Of a stretch of DNA of 64,000 nt, positions 8,795-16,915 are shown in pieces. The stretch is from an uncultured Bacteroidales bacterium. GTDB lineage: Bacteria > Bacteroidota > Bacteroidia > Bacteroidales > Bacteroidaceae. The position numbers and the translations under genes were made by a program. A model generated the notes under the pieces. That model was given only the letters and a program-made list of their open reading frames with translations, ran no database searches and was not told the DNA's origin. The stretch's first letter is position 1; each line of letters opens with the position of its first letter. The stretch lies in the NCBI GenBank assembly GCA_902788865.1, contig CADALZ010000003.1, positions 35,458 to 99,457 of the forward strand. The letters are read 5' to 3'.

Positions 8795-10147
8795 ATGAAA
8801 CTGAGAGATTTTTTGAAACTTATGGTCATGGCAATGGTGTTGCCACTGGCTTTTGTCGCTTGTAGCGAGAATGATGAACCCGAAATTCCAGAATCAGTCA
8901 CTCTGAATGAAGCTGATGTGGATATGCTGATGGGAGGCACTCTGCAGTTGACTGCCACTGTAGTGAGCAATGATCCTAATTCTACTGCTGTGACTTGGAC
9001 CTCGTCAAATCCAGCTGTTGCTACAGTGGATAACAATGGTTTGATTACAGCAGTGGCTCCTGGTGAGGCTGTGATTACTGCTACACTGGGCATGGGAAGA
9101 GCGCAGGCTACTTGCGAAGTGGAAGTAGATGCAGAGAATATGTTGCTGGTGTTCAATGGCGGTAGTATGTATAGCAGTATAGACGGATCACTGTCGGCCA
9201 TAAAGTTTGAGAGATCACAGACGGTTAGTAACAATGTGTTCTCTACCGCTAATGGCCGCAGCCTTGGTGCCACAGTACAAGACGGTGTAGTGTATGGTGA
9301 CAATCTGTATATCGCTGTCGATGGTTCAAACACCATCGAAGTGGTAAATAAGTACTCTTTTAAGAGCGTAACTACTATTCTGCCAGATCAGACGGCTTAT
9401 GAGCCTCGTGACATCGTAGCTGATGACAACTATATCTATGTGTCTATGTACACTGGTTATGTAGCTCGCATTGATCCTAAAACCAACAAAATAGATAAGA
9501 CGGTGCAAGTAGGTCCTAATCCAGAGGAAATGGTGGTAGAAGATGGTTTCCTTTATGTGGTGAACTCTGATGGTTTGAACTATAACAACAATTACGTGAA
9601 TGGTAAAACTGTTTCTAAGATTGATCTGAAATCTTTCACTGAGGTGAAGAAGATTGAAGTAGGACTGAATCCAACAGCTATAGTAGAGACTGAAGATAAG
9701 TTCTTTGTTCTTTGTATGGGTAATTATGGAATGGATCCAAATTATGAGTTTGTTCCTACAAGCATTTACGTAATCGATGAGAATGATAATGTAACTAACA
9801 CCAATTTATCAGCATCATTCTTTGCGGCAGAAGATGGCGTACTCTATGTAGTGGATTCTCCATGGGGAGGCTCTACTTCATACGTTTCTTATAGTGCTAA
9901 AGATCTATCTGTGATTAGTGACCAATTCGTTAAAGACCCAGTAGATGCTCCTGCTGGTATTGCAGTGGAAGATGACCGCATATTCATCTCTTCTTATAAT
10001 CTGGTAAATGGTTCTGCTTCATACAACACCGATGGCTATGTGAATGAGTATAGAACTGATGCTACTGCTGTTTACCCTCCTAATTATCAGTTAGTAAAGA
10101 AATACGATGTAGGCGTAGGTCCTGTTCACATGTTAGTAGTTGATTAA
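8795..10147 (+). CDS. btuG: BtuG-like surface beta-propeller lipoprotein with N-terminal Big_2 domain
   Basis: A 450-residue lipoprotein (signal ending LPLAFVACSEND, so Cys22 is lipidated). Residues about 34-112 form a bacterial Ig-like Big_2 domain (LTATVVSNDPNSTAVTWTSS, then VATVDNNGLITAVAPGEAVITA). The rest is a YncE-type propeller with repeated blade motifs such as NLYIAVDGSNTIEVVNKYSF and YIYVSMYTGYVARIDPKTNK. BtuG of Bacteroides is a propeller lipoprotein that caps BtuB and binds B12 very tightly. The gene follows btuB here by 41 bases, so the same role is likely. The Ig-like domain is an addition compared with a bare propeller and may act as a stalk. Confidence 0.8.
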   Translation: MKLRDFLKLMVMAMVLPLAFVACSENDEPEIPESVTLNEADVDMLMGGTLQLTATVVSNDPNSTAVTWTSSNPAVATVDNNGLITAVAPGEAVITATLGMGRAQATCEVEVDAENMLLVFNGGSMYSSIDGSLSAIKFERSQTVSNNVFSTANGRSLGATVQDGVVYGDNLYIAVDGSNTIEVVNKYSFKSVTTILPDQTAYEPRDIVADDNYIYVSMYTGYVARIDPKTNKIDKTVQVGPNPEEMVVEDGFLYVVNSDGLNYNNNYVNGKTVSKIDLKSFTEVKKIEVGLNPTAIVETEDKFFVLCMGNYGMDPNYEFVPTSIYVIDENDNVTNTNLSASFFAAEDGVLYVVDSPWGGSTSYVSYSAKDLSVISDQFVKDPVDAPAGIAVEDDRIFISSYNLVNGSASYNTDGYVNEYRTDATAVYPPNYQLVKKYDVGVGPVHMLVVD

Positions 10148-10150
10148 GCA

Positions 10151-11287
10151 TTGAGAATTAAGACTTATATAAGGTTATTAGTCTGCCTGCTGGCATTATG
10201 CTTGGCAGCTTGCGGAAATAGGCAGGGGATGTCTCCGTCGTCAGACGGAGATACCCTTGCTTTCAAGTACGCCGAACGCATCAGCATCGTGCAGTATGAC
10301 GACTATACGGTGGTGAAGCTGCAGAATCCGTGGGATACGCTCAAGACACTGCATACCTACGTGCTGGTGGACAGAGACCGCGAACTACCTCCACACCTGC
10401 CTGTGGGCACCATCGTGCGCACACCGTTGCAGAAGGCCGTGGTTTTCACTTCGGTGCATAGCAGCTTGGCCGATGTGCTGGGAAAGGGCAGCAGCATTGG
10501 TGGCGTGTGCGACTTGAAGTATATCCAGCTGCCTTTCATTCAAGAAGGTGTGGCTAAGGGCACGGTGATGGATTGTGGCGATGCCATGAATCCAGACATT
10601 GAGAAAATCATCGATCTGCATCCAGATGCTATCATGCTCTCACCGTTCAACAATAGTGGCGGTTATGGGCGTGTGGAGGAACTGGACATCCCCATCGTGG
10701 AGTGTGCCGACTATATGGAAACATCGGCTCTGGGCAGAGCAGAGTGGATGAAGTTCTATGGCTTGCTCTTCGGAGCTTCTGATGAGGCTGAGCAACTCTT
10801 CGAGGAAGTGAGTGGCAACTATGAGCGCATGAAGGCGCTGGCAGCCAATGCGGCCACACATCCCAAAGTGGTGGTAGATTTGAAGATGGGTTCTACATGG
10901 TATGTGCCAGGAGGACGTAGCACACAAGGCCGACTGCTAGTGGATGCTGGAGCCGACTATCCTTTTGCTGATACAGACGATAGCGGCAGTATTCCGCTAT
11001 CTGTGGAGATGGTGATGGATCGCTGTGCCGATGCTGATGTCTGGATGTTCAAGGCCAGTGTGGAAACAGAGGTGACGCTGCGCTATCTGGCTTCAGACTA
11101 TGAAGGCTACACACACTTGAAGGCTTACAAAGACGGTAGCGTCTATGGATGCAATACCACGGAAGTGGCATTCTATGAGGAAGCCCCTTACCGCCCTGAC
11201 TACCTGCTGGGAGATATGATTCAGATCTTCCATCCAGAGATAGAAGGACTGGGAGGGCTGAGATATTATAGTAAAATTGAAAATTGA
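10151..11287 (+). CDS. btuF: Cobalamin ABC transporter substrate-binding lipoprotein
   Basis: 378 residues starting at a TTG three bases after the btuG-like stop. This start gives a good lipoprotein signal (MRIKTYIRLLVCLLALCLAAC). The body is a periplasmic binding protein of the BtuF/FhuD helical-backbone class: KAVVFTSVHSSLADVLG, IEKIIDLHPDAIMLSPF and GADYPFADTDD correspond to the two lobes. Its place between a corrinoid receptor and a FecCD permease supports delivery of B12 from the periplasm to BtuC. The ATPase that would complete the transporter is absent nearby. Confidence 0.88.
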   Translation: MRIKTYIRLLVCLLALCLAACGNRQGMSPSSDGDTLAFKYAERISIVQYDDYTVVKLQNPWDTLKTLHTYVLVDRDRELPPHLPVGTIVRTPLQKAVVFTSVHSSLADVLGKGSSIGGVCDLKYIQLPFIQEGVAKGTVMDCGDAMNPDIEKIIDLHPDAIMLSPFNNSGGYGRVEELDIPIVECADYMETSALGRAEWMKFYGLLFGASDEAEQLFEEVSGNYERMKALAANAATHPKVVVDLKMGSTWYVPGGRSTQGRLLVDAGADYPFADTDDSGSIPLSVEMVMDRCADADVWMFKASVETEVTLRYLASDYEGYTHLKAYKDGSVYGCNTTEVAFYEEAPYRPDYLLGDMIQIFHPEIEGLGGLRYYSKIEN

Positions 11288-11380
11288 GAATTGAGGATTG
11301 AGAATTAACCATCCGGATGGGTTAACGCAATTATACAGTGTAACTATAATCCTCAATTCTCAATCCTCAATCCTCAATTA
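11278..11380. repeat. Inverted intergenic repeat pair in the btuF-btuC spacer
   Basis: The word family AATTGAGGATTGAGAATT at about 11284-11308 is repeated in inverted orientation as CTCAATTCTCAATCCTCAAT at 11352-11379, with an inner CCATCCGGATGG palindrome (11309-11320) between. The same words recur at 48525-48556, so this is a dispersed genomic repeat. The spacer could fold into a long hairpin in the mRNA and affect btuC expression. Confidence 0.7.
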
Positions 11381-11388
11381 ATAAAAAA

Positions 11389-12417
11389 GTGAGTACTGGA
11401 GCAAAATATGGCATAGGGTTGACGGTGCTGATAGCTGTGCTGTTTGCACTCAACTTGTTCGTTGGATCGGTGCAGATTCCAGCGAATGAGATTTGGCATA
11501 TCCTTTTGGGAGGGGAGCCACAGAAAGCCAGTTGGGGCTTTATCATCTTGCAGAGCCGATTGCCACAAGCCATCACGGCGTTGCTCTGTGGTGGAGCTTT
11601 GGCCGTCAGTGGATTGATGCTGCAAACGGCCTTTAAGAACCCACTCGCAGGGCCTTCCATCCTCGGCATCAACTCTGGTGCCAGTCTGGGCGTGGCCTTT
11701 GTGATGCTGGCCTTTGGGGGTAGTGTCACCGCTGGCACACTCACGCTCTCTGGCTTCATGGCGGTGCTGGTGGCCGCTTTCATAGGCGCTATGGCGGTGA
11801 TGGGACTTATCCTGCTCTTCTCCACCATGGTGCGCAGCAATGTCATGCTGCTGATCATCGGTATCATGATAGGCTACATCGCTTCATCGGCCATCTCGCT
11901 GCTCAACTTCTTCGCTACAGAGCAAGGCGTGCAGAGCTATATGGTGTGGGGATTGGGCAACTTTGGAGGTGTCTCCATGAAGCAGATGCCGGGCTTTGCA
12001 GCGGTGACACTCTTAGGACTGCTGGGGTCTGTGCTGCTGATAAAGCCCCTCAATGCCTTGCTGCTTGGAGAACGTTATGCAGAGAACTTGGGCATACATA
12101 TTCAGCGGATGCGCACGTGGCTGCTGATTATCACAGGACTGCTTTCTGCCATCACGACGGCTTTCTGTGGTCCTATCGCCTTCATTGGTTTGGCCGTGCC
12201 GCACATGGCGCGTCTGATCTTAGGCACGGAGAACCATCGCTCTCTGCTACCTGTCACCATCCTGACAGGTGGGGTAGTGGCGCTGCTGTGCAACCTTATC
12301 TGTGTGCTGCCTGGTGAGAATGGCATCATCCCGCTGAATGCCGTGACACCCATCGTAGGAGCGCCCATCATCATCTATGTCATTATCAGTCAGCGCAGTG
12401 GCAAGCAGATGAATTGA
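11389..12417 (+). CDS. btuC: FecCD-family ABC permease for cobalamin
   Basis: 342 residues from a GTG start. It has about ten membrane helices and the family landmarks RLPQAITALLCGGALAVSG, NPLAGPSILGINSGASLGV and, near the end, FCGPIAFIGLAVPHMARLI, the cytoplasmic loop that contacts the ATPase. It follows the btuF-like gene by about 100 bases of repeat DNA. A BtuD-type ATPase should pair with it but none lies downstream: the next gene is DUF4250 with its own promoter. Confidence 0.9.
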   Translation: MSTGAKYGIGLTVLIAVLFALNLFVGSVQIPANEIWHILLGGEPQKASWGFIILQSRLPQAITALLCGGALAVSGLMLQTAFKNPLAGPSILGINSGASLGVAFVMLAFGGSVTAGTLTLSGFMAVLVAAFIGAMAVMGLILLFSTMVRSNVMLLIIGIMIGYIASSAISLLNFFATEQGVQSYMVWGLGNFGGVSMKQMPGFAAVTLLGLLGSVLLIKPLNALLLGERYAENLGIHIQRMRTWLLIITGLLSAITTAFCGPIAFIGLAVPHMARLILGTENHRSLLPVTILTGGVVALLCNLICVLPGENGIIPLNAVTPIVGAPIIIYVIISQRSGKQMN

Positions 12418-12493
12418 TCTGGCTTTGCAACCGATTGCACAAATCTACATGCAAATTCTTGCTATTTCTGAAATAATCTATCGCAGAACTTCC

Positions 12494-12501
12494 TAATTTT
12501 G
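12494..12501 (+). promoter_or_regulatory. -7 box of the DUF4250 gene
   Basis: TAATTTTG fits TAnnTTTG and ends on the TTG that would otherwise look like an upstream start, so translation begins at the ATG at 12529. The -33 region is weak. Confidence 0.55.
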
Positions 12502-12528
12502 TACCAAAATAATAAAAGAAAGCGTTTT

Positions 12529-12705
12529 ATGAGCCTACCAGAAGATCCAATGATGCTTTACAGCTACTTGAACATGAAGCTGCGCGATGAGTATCCATCA
12601 CTCGATGCACTGTGTGAAGACATGGATGTGTCGAAGGAGGAGATTCTGGACAAAATGAAAGGTGTTGGTTTTGAGTACGATTCCGAGCGGAATCGGTTTT
12701 GGTAA
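12529..12705 (+). CDS. DUF4250 domain-containing small protein
   Basis: A 58-residue soluble protein (MSLPEDPMMLYSYLNMKLRD onwards) with LDALCEDMDVSKEEILDKM and a C-terminal FEYDSERNRFW. This matches the DUF4250 family of about 60 residues, which looks like a small helix-turn-helix-like fold. No function is known. It has its own promoter and terminator. Confidence 0.8.
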   Translation: MSLPEDPMMLYSYLNMKLRDEYPSLDALCEDMDVSKEEILDKMKGVGFEYDSERNRFW

Positions 12706-12718
12706 AAAGATTGTTTCT

Positions 12719-12763
12719 CAAAAAAAAAGAATGAGCACTTGTGAAAGTGCTCATTTCTTTTTT
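12719..12763. terminator. Bidirectional terminator between DUF4250 and the TrpB-like gene
   Basis: ATGAGCACTT (12731-12740) and AAGTGCTCAT (12745-12754) form a perfect 10-bp stem with a GTGA loop. A long A-run precedes it and a T-run follows, so it can end transcripts from both sides. Confidence 0.88.
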
Positions 12764-12770
12764 ATGTTTT

Positions 12771-12834
12771 TCCAATGCTCTCGCTGTGAGCATAAATGCT
12801 CACAGCGGTGGGCATTTTTGCTCAGCGCATTGGA
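12771..12834. other. Nested inverted repeats beside the terminator
   Basis: An inner perfect 11-bp inverted repeat (CGCTGTGAGCA, TAAA, TGCTCACAGCG at 12782-12807) sits inside an outer 8-bp pair (TCCAATGC at 12771-12778, GCATTGGA at 12827-12834). It has no T-tract. It lies just past the stop codon of the minus-strand TrpB-like gene. Confidence 0.7.
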
Positions 12835-12837
12835 CAT

Positions 12838-14208
12838 TCAGGTATTCAGCGCATCGGCATCTTTCAGAGAGGCAGCCAACTCCTCGTCAGAGATGCTGTA
12901 GTTCTGCAAGTTGCCAGCGATGTACTGATCGTAAGCAGCCATGTCGATGAGGCCATGACCAGAAAGATTGAACAGAATCACCTTCTCCTCTCCAGTCTCC
13001 TTGCACTTCAATGCCTCGCGGATGGTAGCAGCGATGGCGTGGCTGGATTCTGGCGCAGGGATGATGCCCTCTGCACGTGCGAAGAGCGTACCTGCTTGGA
13101 AGGTCTCCAACTGTGGAATATCCACAGCTTCCATGAAGCCGTCCTTCAGCAGCTGTGAGATGATCACACCAGCACCGTGATAGCGCAGACCGCCAGCGTG
13201 GATATTGGCAGGGCGGAAGTTGTGTCCCAGCGTGTACATAGGCAGCAGAGGCGTATAGCCAGCCTCGTCGCCAAAGTCGTATTCGAACTTACCGCGTGTC
13301 AGTTTCGGACAAGAATTAGGCTCTGCAGCGATGAAGCGTGTCTGCTTGCCATCCTTGATGTTGTGACGCATAAATGGGAAAGCGATGCCGCTGAAGTTGG
13401 AACCACCGCCGAAGCAAGCAATCACCATGTCAGGATACTCACCTGCCATCTCCATCTGCTTCTCAGCCTCAAGGCCGATAACCGTCTGATGCAGAGATAC
13501 ATGGCTTAATACAGAGCCGAGCGTATATTTACAATTAGGTGTGGTGGTAGCCAGCTCGATAGCCTCAGAGATAGCTGTGCCAAGAGAACCCTGATGGAAT
13601 GGATCGCGTGTGAGGATATTCTTACCAGCACGGGTGGACATAGAAGGCGACGGAGTGACCTGAGCGCCATAGGTCTGCATGATGCTGCGACGGTAAGGCT
13701 TCTGCTCATAGCTGATCTTCACCTGATAGACAGCAGCCTCCAAGCCGAAGAGACGGGCGGCATAGGATAAGGCGGCACCCCACTGTCCGGCACCTGTCTC
13801 AGTAGTCACATTGGTCACACCCTCTTTCTTGCAGTAGTAAGCCTGTGGGATGGCTGAATTCAGCTTATGGCTACCCATTGGGCTCACGCTCTCATTCTTG
13901 AAATAGATATGTGCAGGAGTACCCAGTGCCTGCTCCAAACCATAGGCACGCACCAATGGGGTACTGCGATAATACTTGTACATCTCACGCACCTCTTCAG
14001 GGATCTCTATCCAGGCATCGGTCTGGTTGAGCTCCTGACGGCAGAGTTCCTCTGCGAAGATAGGGTAGAGGTCCTCTGGCTTCAGAGGTTGTTTAGTTGC
14101 TGGATGAATAGGAGGCAGTGGCTTGTTGGGCATCTCTGCCTGAATGTTGTACCAATAATGTGGTATTTCTTCCTCAGAAAGAATGAATCTTTTGGTTTTG
14201 TTACTCAT
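12838..14208 (-). CDS. trpB2: TrpB2-type tryptophan synthase beta chain-like enzyme
   Basis: 456 residues, longer than TrpB1 (about 400) and typical of the TrpB2 group. Residues in SPMGSHKLNSA (about 107-117) include the lysine that holds pyridoxal phosphate, ETGAGQWGAAL is the catalytic loop, and CFGGGSNFSG binds the cofactor phosphate. The reaction is expected to be L-serine plus indole to L-tryptophan, but TrpB2 enzymes often work without TrpA and may use other substrates such as phosphoserine. No trp genes are nearby, which supports a stand-alone role. Confidence 0.9.
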   Translation of the reverse strand: MSNKTKRFILSEEEIPHYWYNIQAEMPNKPLPPIHPATKQPLKPEDLYPIFAEELCRQELNQTDAWIEIPEEVREMYKYYRSTPLVRAYGLEQALGTPAHIYFKNESVSPMGSHKLNSAIPQAYYCKKEGVTNVTTETGAGQWGAALSYAARLFGLEAAVYQVKISYEQKPYRRSIMQTYGAQVTPSPSMSTRAGKNILTRDPFHQGSLGTAISEAIELATTTPNCKYTLGSVLSHVSLHQTVIGLEAEKQMEMAGEYPDMVIACFGGGSNFSGIAFPFMRHNIKDGKQTRFIAAEPNSCPKLTRGKFEYDFGDEAGYTPLLPMYTLGHNFRPANIHAGGLRYHGAGVIISQLLKDGFMEAVDIPQLETFQAGTLFARAEGIIPAPESSHAIAATIREALKCKETGEEKVILFNLSGHGLIDMAAYDQYIAGNLQNYSISDEELAASLKDADALNT

Positions 14209-14241
14209 AATATTGTAGCTTTAAAAATGATAATTTGGCAC

Positions 14242-14249
14242 CAAAAGTA
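14242..14249 (-). promoter_or_regulatory. -7 box of trpB2
   Basis: On the minus strand TACTTTTG fits TAnnTTTG and lies about 34 bases before the ATG at 14208. The -33 element is not at ideal spacing. Confidence 0.5.
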
Positions 14250-14288
14250 ATGATTTTTTTCTTACAACTGACGTTTTTATCTCTTTTT

Positions 14289-14320
14289 TTTGCTTATACC
14301 ATCGTTTTTATTTAAGTTTG
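14289..14320 (+). promoter_or_regulatory. Promoter of the potassium-uptake genes
   Basis: TTTG (14289-14292), 20 bases, TAAGTTTG (14313-14320). Transcription would start near 14327, which sets the ATG at 14341 as the start of the transporter gene. Confidence 0.75.
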
Positions 14321-14340
14321 CTTTTCAAACTATACTCGTG

Positions 14341-16173
14341 ATGAAGTTCAACAAGCAGCTGATATTATATCATAACAAGTTGATTTATCCGTATGTCAAG
14401 GTGTTTCTGAACATCCTGATGGTGATGTCCTACGTGTTGTCGGCCATGCTAATCGGCGCTGTGATCTATGAGTATGGCTTCCCTATCACAGAGGTAGAAA
14501 GTGCCATGCTGGCAAAGTTCTATCACGTGGCATGGATACTGATACTGACCAATATCTTGGCACACATGACGCTGGGATTCAAGGATACACGACTGAATTA
14601 TAATGCGGTGACGTGGATTCTGGTGTTCCTATTGCTGCTGACGCTGATTCCCGTGCTCTTCCATCGGCCCGATGCTGAGTACCGAGGCATGCTTTGGTTC
14701 TTCAATTTGATGGGAAGCAAAGGCTATCGGCTCACCATCTTGATTGTCATCTCACTGCTTGACCTCTCTAACGGCATAGTGCGACTGCTGGGAAAGCGCA
14801 CCAATCCGTCGTTGATTCTCGCAGGCAGTTTCTTGGTGATTATCATGGTGGGGGCCGTGCTTCTGAAACTGCCAAACAGCACGTTCGATGGCATCACGTG
14901 GTATGATTCCATCTTTCTCAGCACCAGCGCGGTGTGCGTCACAGGCCTTTCGCCGCTCGATATGGCAGCCACCTTCACGCCTACGGGTTTCATGGTGCTC
15001 ATCATCCTCATACAGATAGGCGGACTGGGCGTGATGACGTTTACCAGCTTCTTCGCCTTGTTCTTCATGGGAAACACCTCTGTCTATAATCAGGTGATGG
15101 TGCGTGATATGGTGAACTCCGATTCGCTGGGATCGCTGTTCTCCACACTCTTTGACATCTTCGTGTTCACCATCTGCATAGAGGCCGCAGGCATGGTGGT
15201 GATATGGACCGATATTCATGGCACGCTGGGCATGGATCTGGAAGAAGAAGTCTATTTCTCCGCCTTCCATGCCATCTCTGCTTTTTGCAATTCGGGCATG
15301 TCGTTCCTGCCCGATGGGTTGGCCAATCCGATGGTGCTGCATGACCATATCCCCTTGTTCCTCTACCTTTCGGTATTGGTGATTCTGGGCGGTATAGGCT
15401 TCCCCGTGCTGGTGAATCTGTATCAGACGCTGGTGTTCAAGCTTCGCAGTCTTTGGCACTTCATCCGCACCCGTCATTGGAGTGCGAAGAGCTATTACCA
15501 TCTGTACAATCTTAATACGCGCATCGCTCTGCTGTTTACGGGCATCTTGCTGGGAGTGGCATGGCTGTGTTTCGCCTGCTTTGAGTGGAACGGCGTGCTG
15601 CGTGATTTCAGTCTGCCAGAGAAACTTACGCAGTCGTTCTTCCTGGCCGTGTGTCCGCGCTCCGTGGGCTTCACGTCTATAGATCCTGGCACGTGGAGCG
15701 TGCAGACGCTGATGCTCTATGCGTTGCTCATGTGGGTGGGAGGCTGCTCACAATCCACCGCAGGCGGCATCAAGGTGAACTCTTTTGCCGTGATTATCCT
15801 GAATATGTGGGCCATGGTGCGAGGCTCTGAGCGCGTGGAGGTTTTCGGACGTGAGCTTTCGGCCGACTCTATCCGTCGTGCCAATGCTACGGCCCTCATG
15901 TCGCTCTCTACACTCTTCCTCTTTGTGGCCATACTCAGCTATCTGGAGCCTCAGATTTCATTCAGGGGCATCTTCTATGAGTGCTTGGCGGCTATCTCTA
16001 CCGATGGGGTAGGGCTTGGCATCACGCCACAGCTGGATACGGCTGGCCGTCTGCTCATCACGGCTTTGATGTTCATTGGTCGTGTGGGGCTTATCACGGT
16101 GCTGCTGGGCGTGGTGCGTCAGAAGAAGCATACCAAGTATCGCTTTCCGAGCGGGGAGATCATTATCAACTAG
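14341..16173 (+). CDS. TrkH/KtrB-family potassium transporter
   Basis: About 610 residues with four repeated membrane-pore-membrane units. The pore loops are visible as STSAVCVTGLSPLD, SAFHAISAFCNSGMSFLP, CPRSVGFTSIDPG and CLAAISTDGVGLGITP, each with the filter glycine in its TG/SG/VG/DG motif. The N-terminal 150 residues add extra helices, giving a protein longer than KtrB (about 450). The start at 14341 lies downstream of the promoter; an upstream in-frame TTG overlaps the -33 element. The RCK subunit that gates it follows. Confidence 0.9.
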   Translation: MKFNKQLILYHNKLIYPYVKVFLNILMVMSYVLSAMLIGAVIYEYGFPITEVESAMLAKFYHVAWILILTNILAHMTLGFKDTRLNYNAVTWILVFLLLLTLIPVLFHRPDAEYRGMLWFFNLMGSKGYRLTILIVISLLDLSNGIVRLLGKRTNPSLILAGSFLVIIMVGAVLLKLPNSTFDGITWYDSIFLSTSAVCVTGLSPLDMAATFTPTGFMVLIILIQIGGLGVMTFTSFFALFFMGNTSVYNQVMVRDMVNSDSLGSLFSTLFDIFVFTICIEAAGMVVIWTDIHGTLGMDLEEEVYFSAFHAISAFCNSGMSFLPDGLANPMVLHDHIPLFLYLSVLVILGGIGFPVLVNLYQTLVFKLRSLWHFIRTRHWSAKSYYHLYNLNTRIALLFTGILLGVAWLCFACFEWNGVLRDFSLPEKLTQSFFLAVCPRSVGFTSIDPGTWSVQTLMLYALLMWVGGCSQSTAGGIKVNSFAVIILNMWAMVRGSERVEVFGRELSADSIRRANATALMSLSTLFLFVAILSYLEPQISFRGIFYECLAAISTDGVGLGITPQLDTAGRLLITALMFIGRVGLITVLLGVVRQKKHTKYRFPSGEIIIN

Positions 16174-16187
16174 CGTTGATAAAATTA

Positions 16188-16221
16188 TAAAATGCAAAAA
16201 TGCAAAAATGCAAAATTATAT
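16188..16221. repeat. Short tandem 'atgcaaaa' repeat
   Basis: Three to four copies of the 9-base word AAATGCAAA fill the spacer between the potassium transporter and its RCK subunit. Related 'tttgcat' runs occur at 50953-51052. Confidence 0.6.
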
Positions 16222-16228
16222 ATAGGCT

Positions 16229-16915
16229 ATGAAGTATTTGGTGATTGGACTTGGAAATTATGGCACCGCATTGGCTACGGAGCTTTCTGCTCTGGGCAAT
16301 GAGGTGATAGTGGCCGACAATAAGCAGGGGCACATAGAGTCTATTAAAGATAAGGTGGCAGCTGCTTTCTGCCTCGATGCCACTGATGAGATGGCTTTGG
16401 CCGTGTTGCCACTGCATAGCATCGATGCTGCCGTAGTGTCTATCGGTGAGAACTTTGCGGCTTCTGTGCGTGTGACGGCTCTCCTGAAGAAGCTGGGGGT
16501 GCAGCATATCTTCGCTCGTGCCAATGATGCCGTGCACTACTCCATCTTGCAGGCGTTCGACATCGAGGGCATTCTCTCTCCAGAATCGGATGCGGCCAAA
16601 GACTTGGTGCGCTACTTCGAGTTTGGCTTAGATCTGGAGGCGTTCTCCATCGATGAGCATTACTATGTGATGAAGTTCAAGGTGCCTGCCAAACTCTATG
16701 GCTACTTGGTGAACGACCTTAAACTCAGTGAGCAGTTTGGCTTGAAACTGATAGCTCTGAAGCGTGGCAAGACGTTGGTCAATAGCCTGGGCATCTCTTT
16801 CATAGAGAAAGAGGTGGTGAACCAGTTGCCCGAGGAAGACCATCTCCTCGAAGGCGACGAGCTGGTGGTGTATGGCCGCTATAGCGATTTCCAGAAATTC
16901 TGGCGGGCGCTTTAG
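16229..16915 (+). CDS. TrkA/KtrA-type RCK regulatory subunit
   Basis: 228 residues. The N-terminal RCK_N Rossmann fold starts [17 protein letters not shown] (the GxGxxG nucleotide loop) with [11 protein letters not shown] at strand two, and the C-terminal RCK_C/TrkA_C domain ends [17 protein letters not shown]. It binds NAD(H) or ATP/ADP and gates the potassium pore encoded directly upstream. Its last four bases overlap the 3' end of the convergent lepA gene. Confidence 0.9.
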   Translation: MKYLVIGLGNYGTALATELSALGNEVIVADNKQGHIESIKDKVAAAFCLDATDEMALAVLPLHSIDAAVVSIGENFAASVRVTALLKKLGVQHIFARANDAVHYSILQAFDIEGILSPESDAAKDLVRYFEFGLDLEAFSIDEHYYVMKFKVPAKLYGYLVNDLKLSEQFGLKLIALKRGKTLVNSLGISFIEKEVVNQLPEEDHLLEGDELVVYGRYSDFQKFWRAL

